Source: Ignavibacteriales bacterium
GTDB lineage: Bacteria > Bacteroidota > Ignavibacteria > Ignavibacteriales > Ignavibacteriaceae
Assembly: GCA_016707115.1 (NCBI GenBank)
Contig: JADJIH010000004.1
Location: forward strand, 1 to 64,000
Direction of reading: 5' to 3'
DNA length: 64,000 nucleotides
Every line of letters begins with the position of its first letter. Positions within the stretch are counted from its first letter, which is position 1. Position numbers and translations under genes: made by a program. Below the pieces are notes generated by a model that had not been told where the DNA came from, made no database searches, and saw nothing but the letters and a program-made list of their open reading frames with translations. Shown here piece by piece: positions 24,810-33,569 of this stretch.

Positions 24810-25364
24810 TTAATTTTTAGATATATCACTTATGTATTTATCTACAAGTTTTTTATTCTTTTCTGCATCAAGATTTTCTTTTAATATCTTTTCAGCAGCC
24901 TGAACTGAAATTTCAGCAATCTGATTTTTTAGTTCATCAAATGCAGCATTCTTCTTACGATCAATTTCAGCTGAAGCGTCTTCAATTAATTTTTTAGCCT
25001 GAGCTTTACTATCCTTAATCATCTGTTCTTTTAGATTTTCAGCAAACAGTCTGCTCTGTTCAATTATCTTTTTAGATTCATCTTCAGCTTTAGCAAGGCT
25101 ATTCTGATTTTGAGCAAGAATCTGTTTTGCTTCATCTTTTGCTTTTTCTGCCTGCTCTAAAGAATCTTTAATAGCGTCTTCTCTTTGCTTCAAAGCAGAG
25201 AGAATCGGCTTCCAGGCAAATTTTGTAAGAAGAATTAGAAGCAGAATAAAAGTAAGAGTAGTCCAAAAAGCTAATCCGCCATTAACGGAAAGCAATCCGG
25301 CACTGCCACCTTCAGCCTCAGATACAACTAAAGCAATAAAAGCAAATGTATTATTTGCGATCAT
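24810..25364 (-). CDS. atpF: F-ATP synthase subunit b
   Basis: Peripheral stalk subunit: one membrane helix near the N-terminus (about 30-50, FWTTLTFILLLILLTKFAWKP) followed by a long charged coiled coil (about 55-184). The WKPIL after the helix is the family signature. An extra 28-residue head (NNTFAFIALVVSEAEGG) precedes the membrane helix, so the protein is slightly longer than usual; the ATG at 25364 is retained because no better start with a ribosome site precedes the helix. Confidence 0.95.
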   Translation of the reverse strand: MIANNTFAFIALVVSEAEGGSAGLLSVNGGLAFWTTLTFILLLILLTKFAWKPILSALKQREDAIKDSLEQAEKAKDEAKQILAQNQNSLAKAEDESKKIIEQSRLFAENLKEQMIKDSKAQAKKLIEDASAEIDRKKNAAFDELKNQIAEISVQAAEKILKENLDAEKNKKLVDKYISDISKN

Positions 25365-25425
25365 AATCTTATTGTTAAGTTTATTTTAAAATAACTGGAG
25401 TGTAATCCACACTCCATTTAACTAA

Positions 25426-25644
25426 TTACTTACCGGCTAAGATAAAGCAGATAACCAATGCAAATAATGAGATACCTTCAATCAACGCAGCAGCGATGAT
25501 CATTGAGGTTCTGATTGCACCAGCAGCTTCTGGTTGTCTTCCACTTGCATCCATTGCAGCAGCAGCTAATTTGCCAATGCCTAAAGCACCGCCAAAGATT
25601 GTTAATCCAGCACCTAATCCAGCAGCTAAATATGCAAAGTCCAT
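25426..25644 (-). CDS. atpE: F-ATP synthase subunit c
   Basis: Ring-forming proteolipid of the membrane rotor. The 72-residue hairpin has two helices with the glycine-rich first helix (GLGAGLTIFGGALGIG), the polar loop ASGRQPEA (about 33-40), and the ion-binding glutamate in the second helix (ALIEGISLFALV). I see no extra sodium-type ligand pattern beyond a Q-less first helix, so proton coupling is more likely, but this is inference. Confidence 0.98.
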   Translation of the reverse strand: MDFAYLAAGLGAGLTIFGGALGIGKLAAAAMDASGRQPEAAGAIRTSMIIAAALIEGISLFALVICFILAGK

Positions 25645-25684
25645 TAACGTTCTCCTTTAATTAGATTTAATGTTATAAATTATC

Positions 25685-26527
25685 TTAATGATCCTGATGA
25701 ACTGCCATTCCAATAAACAAGGAAGATAGCATTGTAAAAATATAAGCTTGTAATAAAGCTACTAAAACTTCAAGTCCGTAAATAAATAAAGCCATTGGAA
25801 TTGCTAATCCTGCCCAACCAACACTCTGCATAACAAATATCAAACTTATCAAAGCATAAATAACTATATGACCTGCAGTCATATTAGCAAAAAGACGAAT
25901 AGCCAATGCAAATGGTTTTGCAAGCAGTCCTAAAAGTTCAACTACTATCATGATTGGTAACAAGAAAACAGGAACTCCATGTGGAATTAATCCTTTGAAA
26001 TATCCAAAAGCACCATTGTTTCTCATTCCACCAAACTGAATGACAAGAAATGTAAAAATAGCCATAGTAGCTGTAACAGCAATATTACTTGTAAAAGTTG
26101 CAGAGAAAGGAATTAATCCTAAAAAATTTCCAAAAAGGATAAAGAAAAAGGCTGTGAGGAGATAAGGTAAAAATTTCTCAAACCCCTTTCCAATTGTAGG
26201 TTTTGCAATTTCATCTCGAACAAAAATTATAAACAACTCCCAGAAGTTTGTAAAACCTTTAGGAACCATCGATGATTTGTAAGCTTTAGCAACTCTTGTC
26301 ATTACAATAAAGAGCAAAATTGAACCAAGCCACATAAAAAGTACATGTCTTGTAATTGAAAGATCTATCCCAAATAATTCAAAATGTGGAAGATAAACCT
26401 TAAAAAATGGCGAAAAATCAAGATAATCTCCATCCATTACGTGATGAAGAATCCAATCACTGCTTGTAGCAGGTTTGGTAGTTATGAGGCTATCAACAAT
26501 AACTTGTGTTGAAGTAGAATCAATCAT
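25685..26527 (-). CDS. atpB: F-ATP synthase subunit a
   Basis: Stator half-channel subunit. The 280-residue protein has five to six membrane helices, with the essential arginine in LLAKPFALAIRLFANMTAGH (about 201-220) and the matching last helix motif VALLQAYIFTMLSSLFIG (about 255-272). An N-terminal extension of about 60 residues precedes the first helix. Its start overlaps the upstream gene's end by 4 bases (ATGA), a sign of translational coupling. Confidence 0.98.
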   Translation of the reverse strand: MIDSTSTQVIVDSLITTKPATSSDWILHHVMDGDYLDFSPFFKVYLPHFELFGIDLSITRHVLFMWLGSILLFIVMTRVAKAYKSSMVPKGFTNFWELFIIFVRDEIAKPTIGKGFEKFLPYLLTAFFFILFGNFLGLIPFSATFTSNIAVTATMAIFTFLVIQFGGMRNNGAFGYFKGLIPHGVPVFLLPIMIVVELLGLLAKPFALAIRLFANMTAGHIVIYALISLIFVMQSVGWAGLAIPMALFIYGLEVLVALLQAYIFTMLSSLFIGMAVHQDH

Positions 26528-26919
26528 TGCTTAGTCTTGATTATAAAATTCTTTTTCTGATTTAGTATAAAAATTTCTACTATGAGATAGTAGAAATAGA
26601 AAATAAAGGTTGTAAAGATAAAAGAATTGAGCCTAACAAACAAGAATTCTAGGGCTATTACAATGAGGATAAGCATCAAAAATAAGCGCACAACTAATCC
26701 TCCGAATACAATAATCAAGAAGATTTTATCGCTTTTTTCAAACCCAAAGTGGATTGCCAAAACGCCTAATGCGAAATTGAATGTTGAAAAAATAAAGCCA
26801 AAAAAAAGGCTATAAAATTGAATCGGATCGAGAGTACTGGAATAAAAGGTAATTAATAGCCATACACAAAAAAGGAGTGGGATTACACCTAAAAAGTAAA
26901 TATTTCTATTTCTTTTCAT
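26524..26919 (-). CDS. Small membrane protein, AtpI-like
   Basis: A 131-residue protein with four predicted membrane helices (about 8-28, 33-53, 63-88, 95-118) and a basic tail. The position between atpZ and atpB and the size match the AtpI/ATP synthase I family, which helps assemble the c ring or carries magnesium. The sequence itself is weakly conserved, so the name rests on context. It overlaps atpZ by 14 bases and atpB by 4. Confidence 0.72.
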   Translation of the reverse strand: MKRNRNIYFLGVIPLLFCVWLLITFYSSTLDPIQFYSLFFGFIFSTFNFALGVLAIHFGFEKSDKIFLIIVFGGLVVRLFLMLILIVIALEFLFVRLNSFIFTTFIFYFYYLIVEIFILNQKKNFIIKTKQ

Positions 26920-27166
26920 TTTTTAATTTACTTCTCTTCTCTAAATAGGTAACTGTTCTTATCAGATTATAAAGTGCTATTCCAATTCCAAACAGGCCAG
27001 CTATTAACGTGAAGATATAATTCTGAGAGAACTTTTTATCAAGCCAACTCCCTATCAAAACAAAAGCAACAATAGTTACTGCGAGCTGTAAACCCAATCC
27101 TAGATAAGGAGCAACATCTCTCAATGATTTGGCAATCCCGGAATCATCTTCCGGTTTTAAAGCCAT
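26906..27166 (-). CDS. atpZ: AtpZ/AtpI family protein
   Basis: An 86-residue protein with two membrane helices (about 22-43 and 50-70), preceded by the family-typical RDVAPYLGLGLQLAVTI and including the GSWLDKKF turn (about 40-47), as in AtpZ proteins of ATP synthase operons. Its proposed role is assembly or divalent cation supply for the synthase. It begins 1 base after the bactofilin stop and overlaps the AtpI-like gene. Confidence 0.87.
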   Translation of the reverse strand: MALKPEDDSGIAKSLRDVAPYLGLGLQLAVTIVAFVLIGSWLDKKFSQNYIFTLIAGLFGIGIALYNLIRTVTYLEKRSKLKNEKK

Positions 27167-27167
27167 C

Positions 27168-27545
27168 TTATTCTCCTTTGCTTACAGGCTTAAACGAAGA
27201 TTGACTTCCCATTGAACTCCTTCCTTCAAACATAGCACCGGCTTCAACTACAAGGATTTTTGTAAGTAAATCACCTTTTAAAACTGCTTTGGATTCAAGA
27301 ACAAGTTTTTCTTTTGCACTTACAGTACCTTCAACTTTACCACCTATTGATATAGTTTCACCGGTAAGTTGTCCCTGAATGCTGCCATGTTCACCAACAG
27401 TAAGATTTCCTTGAGCAGTAATATCTCCTTTAACAGTTCCATCAACACGCACATTACCATTACTGGAAACTTTTCCCTCTATAACAACGCCGCTACTAAT
27501 AATTGTTACTTCTTCCATAGAACTCCCGTTAGATTTAGTTTTCAA
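27168..27545 (-). CDS. Bactofilin (polymer-forming cytoskeletal protein)
   Basis: A 125-residue bactofilin: a right-handed beta-helix built from repeats such as GVVIEGKVSSNGNVRVDG and GDITAQGNLTVGEHGSI, with short disordered ends. Bactofilins polymerise without nucleotide and organise cell-wall enzymes. The start is a TTG preceded by AGGAG; an ATG 9 codons later with GGGAG upstream is a fair alternative. It lies 10 bases after an M23 peptidase gene, a pairing known from cell-shape systems such as CcmA with Csd1/Csd2 in Helicobacter, so it probably positions that enzyme. Confidence 0.93.
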   Translation of the reverse strand: MKTKSNGSSMEEVTIISSGVVIEGKVSSNGNVRVDGTVKGDITAQGNLTVGEHGSIQGQLTGETISIGGKVEGTVSAKEKLVLESKAVLKGDLLTKILVVEAGAMFEGRSSMGSQSSFKPVSKGE

Positions 27546-27555
27546 AATAAAACTC

Positions 27556-28374
27556 CTAAAATTTAATTATAACTTTGGATGGATCAATCGGTTTTCCATC
27601 TTTCCAAATTTCAAAATGTAAATGCGGACCCGTGGATTCGGTTCCTGAATTTCCGCTTAATGCAATCATCTCACCTTGCCGCACAAAGTCTCCATCCTTC
27701 TTGAGTAATGATGAACAATGAAGATATTTAGTTAAATAATTTTCTGAGTGATTTATTATAATTGTGTAACCAAAGTTTGTTGTGTAATCAGCAAAAACCA
27801 CATAACCGCTTGCCGATGCAAATATTGGGTTATTTTCCTTCATTACATAATCAGTTCCATTATGTCCACGCTCAGGGTTATATGTTCTGCTAATAAATCC
27901 TTCCGCAGGTTTTATAAATGTGAGATCTTCATTCTGGTTATAAAATATTTTGTCAAGAAATGTAAGAAACACACTCAGAATATTCCCGTCTAACGGTAAT
28001 TTTTTATTTAGGGTATCTTTTAATTCCCTAGGATTATTCATCAATGTTGAATCACCCAAAAAGATAGCAAATTTTAATCGTTCATTAACAGATTTTAATG
28101 ATTCTATTTCCTTTGCAAGAAAGATTACTTTATTATTAAGTATTTCTACTTTCTTCTTATCAGAATCTGTTAATCTTAATGAGTACGGAAAAAGAACTTC
28201 ACTAAGTGGAGTAAAACTTATAATGTAAAACCCCAGCAGAAAGACCATAAGACTGTAAATACCAACGTATGTCACCAATTTAAATGATGATATTTTTATA
28301 GATCTCGGTTCACTTGATGTTTCTTCTGGAACAATAATAATAGAAAAATTTTTTATTTTTTTAAGTTTCAACAT
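27556..28374 (-). CDS. M23 family metallopeptidase (LytM-like)
   Basis: A membrane-anchored zinc endopeptidase that cuts peptidoglycan crossbridges. The 272-residue protein has a membrane helix (about 30-52), a short coiled coil (about 68-100), and a C-terminal M23 domain with GHNGTDYV (HxxxD, about 170-177), a GYVVFAD strand, and GPHLHFEIW (HxH, about 250-258). All zinc ligands are present, so it should be active. It is directly upstream of bactofilin, as in known cell-shape modules. Confidence 0.93.
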   Translation of the reverse strand: MLKLKKIKNFSIIIVPEETSSEPRSIKISSFKLVTYVGIYSLMVFLLGFYIISFTPLSEVLFPYSLRLTDSDKKKVEILNNKVIFLAKEIESLKSVNERLKFAIFLGDSTLMNNPRELKDTLNKKLPLDGNILSVFLTFLDKIFYNQNEDLTFIKPAEGFISRTYNPERGHNGTDYVMKENNPIFASASGYVVFADYTTNFGYTIIINHSENYLTKYLHCSSLLKKDGDFVRQGEMIALSGNSGTESTGPHLHFEIWKDGKPIDPSKVIIKF

Positions 28375-28398
28375 TTATTTTGCATTTAATGGTTAAAT

Positions 28399-29034
28399 CT
28401 AATTCAGCTTTTTCATTAATTCCACAAACTTAATTCTACCCTCCCTAATAAGCGCCGGTTCATCTTTACTTAAATCAATTAGAGTCGAGGCTTCAAAGTA
28501 GGACTTTTTATTTGAATAGAAAATAGCATCCACTTCATTAGAGAATTCTTGTATAATCATAGAGGAATCATTCATAGGTTCGTTTCCTGTTCGGTTTACA
28601 CTTGTAGAAACTAATGGCATTTTTAGTTCACTTATTAATTTGTAACAAAATCTGTGGTTCGGAATTCTAAATGCCCCTGTTTCAGCTTGCAATAATTCCT
28701 GATACTTTTTATTAAGTTTTAGAATTACCGAAACCGGATTTGGCCATATCGACAAAAGGAAGTCTAAATATCTTTCCGAATCTATATCAGTATAATTTTT
28801 TAATATTTCGATATCAGAAATAAGAAAAATATATCGCCTCCAATTAATTTTTCCTTTAACCTCACTGATTTTTTTTATCGCCATTTCATTAAACGGATTT
28901 CCTCCAAATCCATAAATGGTATCAGTTGGATAAATAAAAATTGAACCTTTTAGAAAAAGTTCACTGGCGATACTAATGCTCTCTTCAAATCTTTCATCAA
29001 TATTAATTAACAAAGATTTTTTTTTCTCAATCAC
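28399..29034 (-). CDS. tsaC: L-threonylcarbamoyladenylate synthase (Sua5/YrdC family)
   Basis: Makes threonylcarbamoyl-AMP from threonine, bicarbonate and ATP, for t6A37 modification of tRNA. The 211-residue protein has the YPTDTIYGFGGNPFN motif (about 36-50), the KISEVKGK stretch (about 55-62), a WPNPVSVIL segment (about 94-102), and STSVNRTGN (about 146-154). It is the short YrdC/TsaC form without the Sua5 C-terminal domain. It overlaps the GT9 gene by 8 bases. Confidence 0.93.
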   Translation of the reverse strand: MIEKKKSLLINIDERFEESISIASELFLKGSIFIYPTDTIYGFGGNPFNEMAIKKISEVKGKINWRRYIFLISDIEILKNYTDIDSERYLDFLLSIWPNPVSVILKLNKKYQELLQAETGAFRIPNHRFCYKLISELKMPLVSTSVNRTGNEPMNDSSMIIQEFSNEVDAIFYSNKKSYFEASTLIDLSKDEPALIREGRIKFVELMKKLN

Positions 29035-30052
29035 TTAACATTTCCTCTGCTTTTAAAATAATTTGTTCAGGCAAAAGGTTCATTGCGCAATCAAATGTTT
29101 TAATAGGACACAAATTGTGACCATGAATTCCGCATGGTTTACATTTTAAGTCGTTATATCCAATTGATGAGCTTTTGTCGTTATAAGGGTAAAAACCGAA
29201 TTCTGGAACGGTTGAGCAGTAAATGGTCAAAACCTTTACATCAGCACACATACCCATATGAGTTGGGGCGCTGTCATTTGATAGCAGCAACATTGAATGT
29301 TTTAAAAGTTCAATACTTTCCACAATTGAAAACTTTCCAGCTGAATCAATAACTTTTCCAGAGAATTTAGAAACTATATGTTCAGAAGTTACTCTATCAT
29401 TTTCACCACCGATTAAAACAACTCTAATTTTTCGATCAGCAAAATATTTACAAATTACTTCAAAATATTCTGAAGGATATTTCTTCGTATTCCAGACACT
29501 TCCTGGCGCAATTGCAATAAATCCGTCAATCAATTTATTTTGATTGATAAAAGCGTTTACTTTTTCAATTGAACGCTCGCTCGAATTTATCTCAGGAACA
29601 ATTTTCCAGTTTTCATCGTTGTACACGAACCCAACTAAATCAAAATTTCGCTGTACTTCATGTTTAGTCGAATCGTATGATACAAGATTTTTGTAAACGT
29701 GAAACAAAGTTGAGTTATCAAAACCAAAGGTCTCCCTCACTTCAAGTAACAGAACAATTAATGAGGTTCGTAATGATCGATGTGCAGAGTAAATTCTAGT
29801 ATAATTGTTTTGTTTTAATTGCTTTACAAATTTATAAGTACGAAGTAATGATTTGTGTTTGTCTTTTTTATCAATCACAATTGTATTATCAACAGATGGT
29901 GATGCTTCAAATATTTCCTTGGTTGCGGGAATGCATAATACATCAAGAGAACTGTTAGGAAAAAATTCCTTAAGTTTTTTTAATGCTGGCAAAGTAAGAA
30001 TTGCATCACCGGGAAACGCAGTCTGAATAAATAAAATATTCTCAGTATTCAA
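29027..30052 (-). CDS. Glycosyltransferase family 9 (heptosyltransferase-like)
   Basis: Resembles ADP-heptose:LPS heptosyltransferases that build the inner core of lipopolysaccharide. Motifs are ENILFIQTAFPGDAILTLPAL at the N-terminus, the binding-site stretch FIAIAPGSVWNTKKYP and the late LLLSNDSAPTHMGMCADV. The C-terminus holds four cysteines (YNDLKCKPCGIHGHNLCPIKTFDC), seen in some members. A TTG at 30052 just after the upstream stop puts the first beta strand at the N-terminus; an ATG at 30118 is open too but overlaps the LpxL gene by 65 bases, in a region coding for its conserved end. The sugar donor is not certain. Confidence 0.9.
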   Translation of the reverse strand: MNTENILFIQTAFPGDAILTLPALKKLKEFFPNSSLDVLCIPATKEIFEASPSVDNTIVIDKKDKHKSLLRTYKFVKQLKQNNYTRIYSAHRSLRTSLIVLLLEVRETFGFDNSTLFHVYKNLVSYDSTKHEVQRNFDLVGFVYNDENWKIVPEINSSERSIEKVNAFINQNKLIDGFIAIAPGSVWNTKKYPSEYFEVICKYFADRKIRVVLIGGENDRVTSEHIVSKFSGKVIDSAGKFSIVESIELLKHSMLLLSNDSAPTHMGMCADVKVLTIYCSTVPEFGFYPYNDKSSSIGYNDLKCKPCGIHGHNLCPIKTFDCAMNLLPEQIILKAEEMLSD

Positions 30053-30053
30053 T

Positions 30054-30932
30054 TCAATGCTTCCATCTTTTGTGCATCCAGAACCATTGTTCAGGATGTT
30101 CACGAATTGTTTTTTCAAGATAGTTCAACATTCTTTCTGATAACACTTTAACTTTTTCCTCTTGTTCAACTGGTAAGTCTTCTCGGCTTATTTCAATGAT
30201 TTCTGCTTTATAAGAATAATCAGCTTGTCTTATTGATATTCCATATATTATTGGTGAATTCATTTTAAGCGATAAAATCGCCGGCCCAGTATAAACAGAT
30301 GTCTTACGCCCAAAAAATTCCAACTTAATACTATCTTCCGGACCTCTTTGATCAGCAACTAACGCCACTATCCCTTTGTTAAGTAGCTCGGAATAAATAT
30401 TTCTAATTGATGCACCTAAAGGAACAACAATATTTGTCCATTGGGTTCTGGCTCTATTCATCCAATCATTAACATATGGATTGCGTTGTGATTTGACTAT
30501 TACAGATAATTTTTTATTTAGTTGCAGACCTGCAGAAATTGCGATATACTCCCAATTACCAAAATGTGCTGATAATAATATTAATCCATTATTCTCTTGC
30601 ACTTTCTTTTCAACTAATTCCAAATTATTAAACTGTACTTCTTTTTTTAATTGATTGATTGTAGTCCATGGTAAACATAAAATTTCAACAAAAGTAACTG
30701 CAAAATTTTTATAACTACCATAAGCAATATTCTTAATCTCTTTGGAGGTTAAATCTGGGAAAGCATGTTTAAGATTGTCAAACACAACATCTTTGCGAAT
30801 TGGAATAATATAAAAGAAAAAGAAGGCAATAAAAGAAGAAAATTTTCTGGATAATCTTAACCCGAGAATTCGACAAAGAAAGCTTAATAATAAAAAGAGT
30901 ATGTATTCAATAATATTTTTCACATTACACAT
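30054..30932 (-). CDS. Lipid A biosynthesis acyltransferase (LpxL/HtrB family)
   Basis: Adds a secondary acyl chain to lipid A at the inner membrane. The 292-residue protein has an N-terminal membrane anchor (about 7-40), the catalytic HFGNWE (HxxxxxE, about 120-125), the motif NKGIVALVADQRGP (about 185-198), a PAILSLKMNSPIIYG stretch, and the conserved C-terminal WFWMHKRWK. It heads the long minus-strand block and lies just upstream of the GT9 gene, so both probably work on lipooligosaccharide. Confidence 0.93.
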   Translation of the reverse strand: MCNVKNIIEYILFLLLSFLCRILGLRLSRKFSSFIAFFFFYIIPIRKDVVFDNLKHAFPDLTSKEIKNIAYGSYKNFAVTFVEILCLPWTTINQLKKEVQFNNLELVEKKVQENNGLILLSAHFGNWEYIAISAGLQLNKKLSVIVKSQRNPYVNDWMNRARTQWTNIVVPLGASIRNIYSELLNKGIVALVADQRGPEDSIKLEFFGRKTSVYTGPAILSLKMNSPIIYGISIRQADYSYKAEIIEISREDLPVEQEEKVKVLSERMLNYLEKTIREHPEQWFWMHKRWKH

Positions 30933-30990
30933 TAAGTTTATGTGTAAAAATAGTGAAATGATAGGATTTATTAATCAATTGAATTTCAAC

Positions 30991-31020
30991 AAAAAAGCCC
31001 CTTATCAAGAGGCTTTAAAA
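30991..31020 (-). terminator. Terminator after the GWxTD protein gene
   Basis: AAAGCCCCTT and AAGAGGCTTT form a 10-pair stem with one mismatch and a short loop; on the minus strand it is followed by TTTTTT. It lies about 12 bases past the gene stop. Confidence 0.72.
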
Positions 31021-31031
31021 ACTCAGTATTA

Positions 31032-32402
31032 CTATCTGACGACAATGCGTCTTTGCCAGTTATCATCTCTTAATTCACCCCGCTTGGTAGAATGAAGTAT
31101 AGTGTAGTCTGAAAATCCGGTAAGATCAGCAAAAACAAAATAAACACCACCTTCAATTTCTGTGTATTGCCATATTTCATAAGGTCTTGTTTCTAATTGA
31201 TTCGGATATCTTTCTATCTCTGTGGGTTCGCCATATAATAGAAAAACTCTGCCCCTGTCAGTTTTCCATCCCTGTTTACCCATAGAAGTATATCTCTCAT
31301 TACATATTTGCACTCTCTGCATATAATTTCTGTAAAACTCATTTTTGTTCAGGTTTGCGTTTTCATCTTTAGCTTTCCAGAAATCAAACATATATTCTCT
31401 TTTGCCTTCAAGATTTGAAAGTTTCTCATATTTGTCAATTTCAGTTTTTGTGGCAAGATATTCCGATTTATCAAAAAGGTCATCCAATTCTTCCTCTGAC
31501 ATTGAGCCAAAACTAGAACTTAAAACAGCAGTAGTTGATACTTCAAATGTATCTGTAACTTGCACATCGGGATTGTATACAAAAAATTTCTTAGCTGAAG
31601 ATACTCCTGTATTTCCTACACTATCAATTAATGCAATAACAAGAGTATAAGAATCAGTAGGATAATTGGATAATATGTGCGACCCAACTTCAACACGTGT
31701 ATTGGAAGTTCTGGAAAGATACTTAGATTTTTCTTTAACAAGTTTTCCTTTACTATTATAAATCATCTGACTCATTTTCACTTGCTCACTTTTTATCGAA
31801 TCAGATTGTAGATTATAAACTTCCAAATAAAAAAACAATGCAGGCTGAGATATCCCAAAAACAACGTTTGGTATTGGTATAACCTCATATGTGTTTTTAT
31901 AAAAGATAGAACTGGTATTTTCACTTCCCTGTATCATCTTAGAAGCCAGTTGTATATCGCTGATACTCATAGAATGATGCATGTATGGAACTACTTTTAT
32001 GTTTTCTTTTATCAGTCTGAATTTATCTGGATTGTGCATATCTGAGCCTGTAATTTCGCAAGTAAAACTACCTTTGGGTACTATAAATCCTAATGTCCCA
32101 ACCAAAATCTGGCTATTTATAATAGATGTGTCTAAAATATCATGTTTCAATTTCCATTGATTAAAAACTATTGTATCCCCTTTAATATCGTCCTTAATAA
32201 ATATTTTCAGCAATCCTTCTATTTTAGCATTTGAGTTTTCTGAATTTACTTTTAGTGATGCTTCATTGAAAGAGTAATAAAACTCTACATAATTTGATGA
32301 TGTATCGTATCCAAATTGTGCATAATCAAATTCAAATTCAAAATCTGATTGAGCAAAAGCTGGATAAATAAAAACGAAAAGGATAAAAACTATTTTTTTC
32401 AT
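31032..32402 (-). CDS. GWxTD domain-containing protein
   Basis: A 456-residue exported protein with a signal peptide (1-17, cut after AFA). The C-terminal 110 residues form a GWxTD domain: MGKQGWKTDRGRVFLLYGEP (about 379-398) followed by YEIWQY. Members occur in Bacteroidetes, Chlorobi, Calditrichaeota and Acidobacteria; the function is unknown, with an outer-membrane or secretion link suspected. The N-terminal two thirds are beta-rich with no recognised domain. It follows the PorV/PorQ-like gene and is closed by a terminator. Confidence 0.88.
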   Translation of the reverse strand: MKKIVFILFVFIYPAFAQSDFEFEFDYAQFGYDTSSNYVEFYYSFNEASLKVNSENSNAKIEGLLKIFIKDDIKGDTIVFNQWKLKHDILDTSIINSQILVGTLGFIVPKGSFTCEITGSDMHNPDKFRLIKENIKVVPYMHHSMSISDIQLASKMIQGSENTSSIFYKNTYEVIPIPNVVFGISQPALFFYLEVYNLQSDSIKSEQVKMSQMIYNSKGKLVKEKSKYLSRTSNTRVEVGSHILSNYPTDSYTLVIALIDSVGNTGVSSAKKFFVYNPDVQVTDTFEVSTTAVLSSSFGSMSEEELDDLFDKSEYLATKTEIDKYEKLSNLEGKREYMFDFWKAKDENANLNKNEFYRNYMQRVQICNERYTSMGKQGWKTDRGRVFLLYGEPTEIERYPNQLETRPYEIWQYTEIEGGVYFVFADLTGFSDYTILHSTKRGELRDDNWQRRIVVR

Positions 32403-32431
32403 TGTAATTCTTCTTTATCATTAAATAAAAA

Positions 32432-32459
32432 AAGCGTCTATTGCATACAATAGACGCTT
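32432..32459 (-). terminator. Terminator after the PorV/PorQ-like gene
   Basis: AAGCGTCTATTG (32432-32443) pairs perfectly with CAATAGACGCTT (32448-32459), a 12-pair stem followed on the minus strand by TTTTTTTA. It lies between the PorV/PorQ-like stop and the GWxTD gene, so GWxTD expression may depend on readthrough. Confidence 0.85.
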
Positions 32460-32479
32460 AAATAAGAACCTGGCATTCA

Positions 32480-33499
32480 CTATTGGAAAGCTAATTTAAC
32501 AGTAAAAATATGGTTGGATGTTGGAAAATCTTGAACATCCCTGTATGCATAATCAAAAGTTATGCCTAAGCCCGAACCAACATCATAATTTACACCTGCA
32601 CCTGCAGCAAAACCATAGATAGACTCATCCATATTTTCAGTATACATTTGATAACCACCCCTTATGAAAAAAGTGTTCATGTAACTGTATTCCAAGCCAA
32701 AGTTAATAGCATCATCTAAAGAATTATTTGCAACAAATGTACTGGCAAGCATAATCCGATTTTCTTCATCAAAATTTTCCTGATATGCAAGACTTAGTTG
32801 AAAATAACTTGGTATTTGAAAAGGTTCAGCCACAACCTCATACGTACCATTAGGTGCGCCAATAACAGAACCAGGAACACCTGTCTGAACTCTTAAGTCC
32901 TGACCGGCATAAGACATGTTTGACCCAATATTATTAATAGTTGCACCGATTGAGAGGTTGCTATTAAATTTATACTGTACACCTGCATCAATAGCAAAAC
33001 CACTGGCAATTGTATTACCAATAGTTTCATTTATAAACTTAACATTTGTTCCAATTGAAACACGATCAGTTAAAGTTTTGGAATAGGTTAATCCAATAGT
33101 TATAAATGAAGGTGAATATGTACTACCTGTTCCATCAGGAAATTCATTTGTAGTAATCGGAATATCACCAATATCTAATGATTTAAGACTTAAAGCCACT
33201 GAGCCAAATTCACCAAGACTTGTACCTGCGGCAAAGTAAGAAATATTGATGTCAGCTACATAATTCATGTAACTAAACATAGCTTCTGATTTCTTCGAAA
33301 CATCCATACCGCCAGGGTTATAGTAAATTGATTCCAAGCCATCTACAGTTGCTACAAATGCTCCTGAGGTAGCGATGCTTCTAGCACCAACCGGAATCAA
33401 CAATTGATCTGCACCAGTTGTTCCTCGACGCGATTTATCACCCGGATAAAGCGACACTGTAAAGAAAACTGTTAAAATTATTAGTACTATTTTTTTCAT
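32480..33499 (-). CDS. PorV/PorQ family outer-membrane beta-barrel
   Basis: A 339-residue outer-membrane barrel with signal peptide. The N-terminus of the mature protein, with GADQLLIPVGARSIATSGAF, is typical of the PorV/PorQ group: PorV shuttles T9SS cargo between translocon and the attachment complex. Further barrel strands end in aromatic residues, including the last (IFTVKLAFQ). I place the start at ATG 33499, preceded by GTGGAG; a longer ATG start 5 codons earlier includes that ribosome site. It sits between the 1198-residue secreted protein and the GWxTD gene. Confidence 0.85.
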   Translation of the reverse strand: MKKIVLIILTVFFTVSLYPGDKSRRGTTGADQLLIPVGARSIATSGAFVATVDGLESIYYNPGGMDVSKKSEAMFSYMNYVADINISYFAAGTSLGEFGSVALSLKSLDIGDIPITTNEFPDGTGSTYSPSFITIGLTYSKTLTDRVSIGTNVKFINETIGNTIASGFAIDAGVQYKFNSNLSIGATINNIGSNMSYAGQDLRVQTGVPGSVIGAPNGTYEVVAEPFQIPSYFQLSLAYQENFDEENRIMLASTFVANNSLDDAINFGLEYSYMNTFFIRGGYQMYTENMDESIYGFAAGAGVNYDVGSGLGITFDYAYRDVQDFPTSNHIFTVKLAFQ

Positions 33500-33533
33500 T
33501 TCGAAACTCCACATATGTTATAAATTTATAAAC

Positions 33534-33560
33534 TTGGGCAGGAAAACTAATCCTGCCCAA
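33534..33560 (-). terminator. Hairpin after the 1198-residue protein gene
   Basis: TTGGGCAGGA (33534-33543) pairs with TCCTGCCCAA (33551-33560). The minus strand continues GTTTATAAATTT, a weak T-tract, so this is either a poor terminator or an mRNA-stabilising hairpin between two cotranscribed genes. Confidence 0.55.
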
Positions 33561-33569
33561 ATACAATCA

